NCBI GenBank assembly: GCA_014621425.1 | Contig: JAANBB010000047.1 | Span: 62,001 to 126,000, forward strand | Length of the DNA: 64,000 nucleotides | From: Cylindrodendrum hubeiense | Lineage: Eukaryota > Ascomycota > Sordariomycetes > Hypocreales > Nectriaceae | Direction: 5' to 3' | In this document: positions 57,895-64,000 of the stretch, piece after piece | Position numbering within the stretch: position 1 is the first letter of the stretch | Layout: every line of letters begins with the position of its first letter | The notes under the pieces: generated by a model | The model's database searches: none | What the model was told of the DNA's origin: nothing | The model's input: the letters and a program-made list of their open reading frames with translations, nothing else | Program-made: the position numbers and the translations under genes

Positions 57895-60073
57895 ATGCTC
57901 GAGAAGATCCTCCAGGCCGTCATTCGCAATGAGGCCATGAAGCAGGACCCCAAGGAGGTCTACGGCTGGCGAGTCTTCGCCCTCGTCTTCTCTGCCTGCT
58001 TCGGCGGCATGCTTTTCGGCTGGGAGACGGGTGCCATTGGTGGTATCCTTGCCATGGCGCCTGCCCAGGAGAGATTTGGCTACGCCGATCTTGAGGATGG
58101 CCAGAAGACCACCCAGAGCCAGAACATCGTCTCAACCCTCCAAGCCGGCTGCTTCGTCGCCTGCTTCCTCACCTACTGGTTCGCTGACCACTTCGGCCGC
58201 CGCCTGTCGCTCATCGGTACTGGTGCTCTTGCGCTTGTTGGCGTCGTCTTCCAGGCTGCTTCTGCTGCGCATGGTAACCTCGCCGTCATGTATGTCGGTC
58301 GCTTCCTCGCCGGTCTCGGTGTTGGTGCCGCTTCCACCTTGACTCCTCTCTACGTGTCTGAGTGCGCTCCGCGTGCCATCCGTGGCGGTTTGACTGGTTA
58401 GTCTTATCCTACCCCCTGATTTAAGTGACAATTGCTAACAGCTCCATCCAGCTTTCTACCAGCTCTTCATCGTGTTCGGCATCATGATTGCTTTCTGGTA
58501 TGTATCTTCCCCAATATAGTTTCGGTTCAGCGTGAATATCGACTCATACTTCGACTCTAGGATCAATTACGGCTGCTCGTTGCACGTCACTGGTCCGGCT
58601 GTGTACATCATTCCTCTCACCCTTCAAGGTCTTCCCGCTGTGTAAGCCATTCCGAGTAGTCCACCGAAGTGACTTATACCAATAATGACTTAGGTTCCTG
58701 ATTTTGGGCATGCTCTTTTCTCCCGAGAGGTACAGTCTAACCATGGCCTTCACTGCTATACCTGTTCCGCTAACCAGATACACAGTCCTCGATGGGCCGC
58801 CAGACAGGATCATTGGGAGGAAGCCACGGTCATTTTGGTCCGACTTCGAGGGTAGGCTGCCCTTGATTTAAACCGATGCGATATACATTCTGACCAGTTT
58901 TAGACTCCCCGCAGAATCCGAGTACGTCTCAACTGAGATCCAGGAGATGGCCACTCAGCTTGAGAACGAGCGTCGTCTTGTTGGCGATGCCACCAACATC
59001 ACTCTCATCAAGGAAATGTTCCTGGTTCCCAGCAACCGCAAGCGAGCTCTCATCTCAATTGCTCTCATGGTCTGCCAGCAGATGACTGGTGTCAACTCGA
59101 TTGTAATATATAACCAATGAGCCCCAAATATGATGGACGAAGTTGTGCTAACACAATGCCTCGCAGAACTACTATGCTCCTCAGATTTTCCAGAGTCTCG
59201 GTTTGACTGGCACTGACACATCGTTGTTTGCCACTGGTGTCTACGGTGTTGTTAAGCTAGCCGCCATCGCCGTCTTTCTTGTCTTCATCGCCGATTCCCT
59301 TGGTCGACGTCGCAGTCTGCTATGGACAAGTTTCGCTCAGGGTACCGTCATGTACATCATTGGTATCTACGGCAGAGTCTCGCCCCCGGTTGAGGGCAAA
59401 GGTGTATGTGGCAACTTTAGTGACCCGCCATTCATGAGTGTGAGCGCTGACATGATATGATTCGATAGGTTTCGGCTTTTGGATATGTTGCCATCACTTG
59501 CATCTACCTCTGGGCTGCGTATGTTTTATCCCCGGCGCATTGCCAACCATTGGGTTTTGCACGTTCGCTGACATTGTGACACAGTCTCTTCCAGTTCGGC
59601 TGGGGTCCATGCTGCTGGATTCTCATCTCTGAAATCCCCACCGCACGTCTCCGTGCTATGAACGTCGCCATTGGCGCTGCCACGCAGTGGCTCTTCAATT
59701 TCATCATTGCACGAAGTATGGTGATCCATCTTATAATTTTCAGAATCCGATCGCTGACTCTATTTCCCAGCTGTTCTTACTATGTCCTCAACTATGGGTA
59801 ACGCTGGCTATGTAAGTAAAAATCTTCCCCGGCTTTTAGCTTGAGTTTCCAGCCCTGTACTAACCAACGTCACAGGGCATGTTCTTCATGTTTGCGAGTT
59901 TCGATCTTCTTATGGGTGTCTTCGTATACTTCTTTGTCCCTGAGACCAAGGGTATTAGTCTGGAGAAGATGGATGACCTCTTTGGCATGACCGAGGAGGT
60001 CAAGAAGCTTGACGATGACGTGGAGGCGGAACGACCCCATAGCATCCGCGAGGACCGCGCCGACAAGCACTAA
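57895..60073 (+). CDS. MFS monosaccharide / quinate-type permease
   Basis: Eleven exons: 57895-58396, 58452-58497, 58561-58641, 58694-58729, 58786-58851, 58904-59102, 59167-59403, 59469-59518, 59585-59715, 59771-59811 and 59876-60073, in phase, 528 residues. It is a 12-helix proton symporter for hexoses or quinate. Seen: [14 protein letters not shown] in helix 1, [27 protein letters not shown] after helix 6, [19 protein letters not shown] and NYYAPQIFQ in helix 7, [27 protein letters not shown] and [18 protein letters not shown]. The PESPRW motif appears only if intron 4 ends at CACAG (58785); the nearer CCAG (58776) gives a wrong frame. Several exons are under 70 nt, so automated models may fail here. 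Confidence 0.94.
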
Positions 60074-60668
60074 ATTTTGCATTGACTTGCCGATGTTGTT
60101 GGATTGATGAGATGAAGCGGAATCACTCTTTAGTTGTGGACATGCGCCATGTATGAGAAGGAAGAGGCCATTTCATGCTCTATTCTCGGTTATTCGGAGA
60201 AGTGGACTGGAGGCATCCGTACAAGAATGCGTACGCAGCTAATTGATTATTTATATCCACCAATTCCTTTTTGCTTTATTCTATATTATGAACGAAGATA
60301 ATTGACGCTGATTCCTCGAAGTCAAATCATGTGATCATATAGACTAACATGGCAACAGCCAGTTAGCTGTCTGTAGAATCCGTTTCCTCTGTCGTCATTC
60401 CACCTTTCGTACTCCCCCTTCTCATGCGACTTGGGCATATGGCATGGGCCCTGAATAACAATGTAAACTTTGACAACGTCTTAATTGGATATTTTCCTGA
60501 ATTGATGTTATACTATGCCATTAAAGCCTTAAATGTTTTTCTGAGAAAAACGCTACCGGATTAGATTTACGATAATACTTCTACAGATAAGTAGAGCCTA
60601 TTAGTGAGTATATTATATCGTCTATAGCAAATTTGCCTAGATTTCTTCCCTCGGAGATGCCTATATAA
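60074..60668. other. AT-rich intergenic
   Basis: 3' flank of the permease; AT-rich, no gene. Confidence 0.5.
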
Positions 60669-61394
60669 CTAGAATCCCCATGGCAGAAACCTGGGTGTCT
60701 TGAAATGCCACTCCTCCCACTCAACGCCAAATTTGGCCTTCAACATACGCTCCTCCTGCTTCACCCGAGTCCAAATTCCAAACAAGAATATTCCCACCCC
60801 TATGGGTGCAGTTACCCAATGCAAGTTCGAGACCACTCGATACCATGAAGGCGGGATCCAGCAGCTCAGTACGCCATCAGTGCGGCATAGCAGCGCCATG
60901 TTCGAAAGAACAAGCACCACAATCCCGGTATAGCTGGGGTGCTGCACGTAGCGGTAGATACTGGTCGTTTCCAGCCGGTCGGGTGCCGCTAGTGCGAAAG
61001 TGAAGTTCTTGCCAAGTGACGCATATGAAACCAGGCGCAGGGGAATGCCAGCGCAGAGAATCAGTGCGAGCGGGATAGCTGTTGCACTTGACCACGTGAT
61101 AAGATTGACGTCTAGGCCGTTCTCAGCGCCATGGCGTAGGAGGAAGGGGGGGATAGTCGGATTGGTGAAGGCGAGGCTAGAGGCGCGCAGTGCCAGAAGA
61201 CCTAAGGGAGCGAGTACCACCTTGGTCGTGTGCTTGCGCGATAGGTTGAAGCGGCTGATCGAGTCGGACACGGCCGAGGAAGATTGAGAATCAGGGCTGG
61301 GGTTGGGAGGGGAGAGGGCAAGATAAGTTCCCACAGTGGACGCGAGGATGGTCGCAGCCAGTGAGGCTTGGCAGAGGGAGGTCGAGAGGGACAT
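60669..61394 (-). CDS. isoprenylcysteine carboxyl methyltransferase-like membrane protein
   Basis: Single exon on the minus strand, 241 residues from the Met that begins the hydrophobic N-terminus (an in-frame Met at 61424 would add ten residues). It has four or five membrane spans with the ICMT/PEMT methyltransferase blocks in the C-terminal half: SLGKNFTFAL, IYRYVQHPSYTGIVVLVLSN (the AdoMet-site His-Pro), and EERMLKAKFGVEWEEW with the closing Glu residues. ICMT methylates the prenylated cysteine of CaaX proteins in the ER. The gene is one of several ICMT-like copies fungi often have, so the acceptor could also be a small lipid. A conserved family; substrate not certain. Confidence 0.85.
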   Translation of the reverse strand: MSLSTSLCQASLAATILASTVGTYLALSPPNPSPDSQSSSAVSDSISRFNLSRKHTTKVVLAPLGLLALRASSLAFTNPTIPPFLLRHGAENGLDVNLITWSSATAIPLALILCAGIPLRLVSYASLGKNFTFALAAPDRLETTSIYRYVQHPSYTGIVVLVLSNMALLCRTDGVLSCWIPPSWYRVVSNLHWVTAPIGVGIFLFGIWTRVKQEERMLKAKFGVEWEEWHFKTPRFLPWGF

Positions 61395-61668
61395 GTCTGC
61401 CGCCTCTACGTGTGCGGGAAGCAATATGCAGAGATGATATGAGGGTAGTCGCCAGGTTCAAATCAACTTGAGCTGTGGCTGTAAACGCGTTCTTTGGCGT
61501 GCCAGTTTAGTATTGGTAATGCTCATTGAATGGTGGATGGATGGCTGGCTTCGGAACAGCCCAGCGAGACCCTTTTCAGGAGTCTGGCCAAGGTGGGGTT
61601 CGGTGTTCAGCCTGAAACAAACATTTCGATTGGCTCATATTACGCTGTGGCCCCTGTCGATCTCTCAA

Positions 61669-62047
61669 TCACCAAGAAATCGACTCATGAACATCACCAT
61701 AGCACCCCATCCTCAGAACCCTGGTGCACACCCGGTCCTTCTCATACCTAGTCACACCATCTTCTTCAGTGAAATCCATCTCGAAAATTGACCAAATCAC
61801 ATCCATTGACGAATGGGTCGGACTTCTGGACCACCCAAAAATGCATGCACGCGCAGCAACGTCTTTGCGGTAGACTAGATTCTTGAAGAAAACAATCTCT
61901 ACTTCCTTGTAGGCGAGAGCTACGGCTTCCTCGAGTATTGATCTATACGTAACAAAAGATAACACTCTATCTCCAGCAGTTTTGATCTCATCGTCGCTAG
62001 CTTCAACGTAGTCAATATTAGATACCGTTGGAGGCCTAGCTGCAACC
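61669..62047 (-). other. open frame of unknown status (possible last exon)
   Basis: Read from 62047 down, an uninterrupted 125-residue frame follows an AG acceptor: VYVVLGNGVAARPPTVSNI at its start and WSIFEMDFTEEDGVTRYEKD near its end. It has a codon pattern like a real exon, but I could not join it with confidence to the 81-residue frame at 62079-62324 and know no relative. It may be a relic or a multi-exon gene. The rest of 61395-63227 holds nothing I can support. Confidence 0.35.
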
Positions 62048-63227
62048 CCATTCCCGAGAACGACGTAAACCTATCGAGTCAATGGATGGGCTTTGGGTCA
62101 TTTTCCAAGTAAGGGCGGAATCGCGACCACTTTTGTCCACCAATAGCTTTGAGCCTCGATGGTGTCATGTTGGCAATAGCTAAATAAATCGATAGCCTTT
62201 GAGCGGGAAATTTTCTCGTGGTGTGAATGGGCTGAGGGTATTTTCTTTTTTCATCCGTGTGGAAATTGACAGTCCTCTTGATGCCGAGTGAGAATTCCGA
62301 AGGGTTTTTAGTCACTCGTTCCATGATTCAGGAGTGCAAACTTCTGACATGCACTAATATTTACTAGTGCTATATGTTAATTGAGTTATGGCTGATTTGT
62401 TCTGCTTCTCTGGCCCGTCACTAGAACTGGATAATCAATATCATGACCCGGAGTTACATCTGATAAGGCCAATATGACACAGTGATTGTTAATTTTCTAA
62501 CCTGCTAATGATTAAGCACCCGGATTTAAAATATCAATATCATCAAAATACCACCCGAGGAATTCTCCATCGCTTAGTCTAGAATGCGGGACGACTGATC
62601 TTGCTCAGCTATCTTCAACTACAAAGGCTTTCTAAATCATTACCCAGCTCCCGCCTGCAACGGGGCTCAAGAATCTATTTATATCTGATAATCCGACCAC
62701 ATTCCTTTTCCTCAATTGCAAGACATTATGTTGGGAATTCTGTACCAAGAACAAAACTCCGACATCAATTCCAGGGGTGTCTAGTTGGTGCAATCAGGCA
62801 CTCTGGATTCGAATGCCCAGCTTTGACTTCGGCCATGTCCCGATGGGACTACCACAGCTATATTGTATTGCCTCGGCAGTTTTGGCGGCACTTCCAGTAA
62901 ATACATGATCGCTCGGGTTCTCGGGCGAAATAGGACAGCGAGCGAGCGTGGGTGATATGCATTGGGTCACATATCCGGTCGCAACCCGTAGCTTGATCAA
63001 GCTAGCTTGCATATAGTTTCGGGTAATTTTCACCTCGATCCCTGCGATTTATGCGCCATCCGAGGAAGGACAAGTCGTCAAGCGCTTCCCCGCACATGTG
63101 ATGGATGAGGCGACACCCGTCAAATTCCAGGTGGAGACAAGCCGTATCTTGGTTCTCAGCCCGAAATTGCTTCTACTTCGCCTTTCAACCCCGCAATAAC
63201 TCACTTCTCAGCGAGCAACGTCTCACA

Positions 63228-64000
63228 ATGTCTGCTACCGACGCCTCAATTCCACTTGACGCTCCATTGGCGGTTCTCCCGTCCGCGGACGACTTAAGCC
63301 AGGCACAATGGGATATTCTTCTTGCCATTTGCGATGCTATGATTCCATCGGTCCAGACGTCCTCCAACAGCCGTGATTTGAATAACACACAAACTATTAC
63401 AACCTCCAATACCCAGCCTTTTAAGACCCAGGACATCATTACTCAGAACTATCTTCAAGAGATCCCTTCGGCGATTCCAGAGTTTCGAGAGCTTTTGCGC
63501 AGAACCCTGTTTACCGGTCTCTCGTCGACAGATAAGACACAACTCCTGCGAGTGCTTAATCTCCTTAGGTAGGTTAATAGCAGCAGTATACCATTGTGCA
63601 CCTAGCTTATTTGTCTTGATTGATAAGAATTAACATTATGAGATGAAACTGACTGATCTCCTAGTTACCCAGCTGCTTCAGTGCTACTTACCGGCCGAAT
63701 TACTATTCTATCCCAACAGCCAACTCACATTCGCGAAGAAATCCTCCAGAACTGGGGGGCTTCTCGTTTTGGTATTTTACGTCTCTTCCAACGACAACTT
63801 GGTTTGCTCGCAAAAGAAGCATGGGTTCGCACGACCCCAACACTACGTCCTATGGTGGGACTTCCCCGTGTGCCAGTCAATTGCACTTTGGGTCAAGGAT
63901 TTAAATTCGACTTCATCCAGCTGCCTCCCGGTGAAGAGGATGAGATTCTTGAGACAGATGTGGTAATTGTTGGGAGCGGTTGTGGCGGAGGCGTGTGCGC
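63228..64000 (+). CDS. long-chain fatty alcohol oxidase (GMC type), 5' part
   Basis: Two exons seen, 63228-63568 and 63665 to the window edge, in phase. Family knowledge: membrane-bound, FAD-dependent long-chain alcohol oxidases oxidise fatty alcohols to aldehydes with H2O2 in omega-oxidation of alkanes and fatty acids. Seen: the typical N-terminal regulatory stretch (LSQAQWDILLAICDAMIPS), SAIPEFRELLRRTL, SYPAASVLLTGR, REEILQNWGASRFGILRLFQ, and the start of the FAD motif DVVIVGSGCGGGVC at the very end. About 230 residues are present; full members have about 700 or more, so the catalytic part lies beyond 64000. Confidence 0.9.

Overview
This window is nuclear DNA of a filamentous ascomycete (Pezizomycotina). 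The evidence is the gene architecture: many short introns (about 45-110 nt) with GT..AG borders, three intact Zn2Cys6 regulators, fungal-only families (RTA1-like, DUF3445, But2-like, fungal Dabb, ICMT-like), one nuclear tRNA-Ser, and wide intergenic spaces. Nothing seen fixes the genus. I rebuilt exon structures by eye, requiring GT/AG borders, phase agreement and family-like sequence across each junction. Coordinates are gene spans and exons are listed in the entries.

Region 1 (1-12.3 kb) is accessory and partly decayed: an HSL-type alpha/beta hydrolase, an F-box/ankyrin protein whose F-box is completed by a tiny first exon, a glycoprotein-like membrane protein, a 5'-truncated Baeyer-Villiger-type monooxygenase relic, a D-amino-acid oxidase, and a frame-broken Zn2Cys6-type regulator relic next to tRNA-Ser(AGA). 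Region 2 (12.6-28.3 kb) is catabolic and transport: a sugar transporter, an unknown polytopic membrane protein, then a compact amine/amino-acid unit (Zn2Cys6 regulator, flavin amine oxidase and a divergently transcribed APC permease sharing a 0.7 kb promoter with a repeated motif), followed by two convergent RTA1-like membrane proteins. Region 3 (28.3-34.7 kb) holds a dispersed-repeat copy, a 5'-disrupted DUF6601-like membrane gene, another Zn2Cys6 regulator and a second alpha/beta hydrolase.

Region 4 (35-54.5 kb) is mixed: a NYN-domain protein with CCCH and CCHC zinc motifs, a small secreted But2-like protein, a Golgi-type glycosyltransferase, a membrane-anchored DUF3445 (heme-dependent N-demethylase-like) protein, a large Zn2Cys6 regulator, an SDR with a one-base frameshift, a DEK_C/SWIB chromatin protein, a Dabb protein and a C2H2-like protein with an unusual Cys-rich tail. 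Region 5 (54.5-64 kb) is a 3.4 kb gene-poor stretch, an 11-exon MFS sugar/quinate-type permease, an isoprenylcysteine methyltransferase-like protein, an unresolved reading frame, and the start of a long-chain fatty alcohol oxidase cut by the window edge.

The most coherent functional unit is 18.3-24.9 kb: import of an amine or amino-acid-like compound, oxidative deamination, and an adjacent regulator. The D-amino-acid oxidase at 9-10 kb would also release ammonium from amino compounds, but lies apart and need not belong to the unit. No CRISPR, virus or intact transposon was seen.
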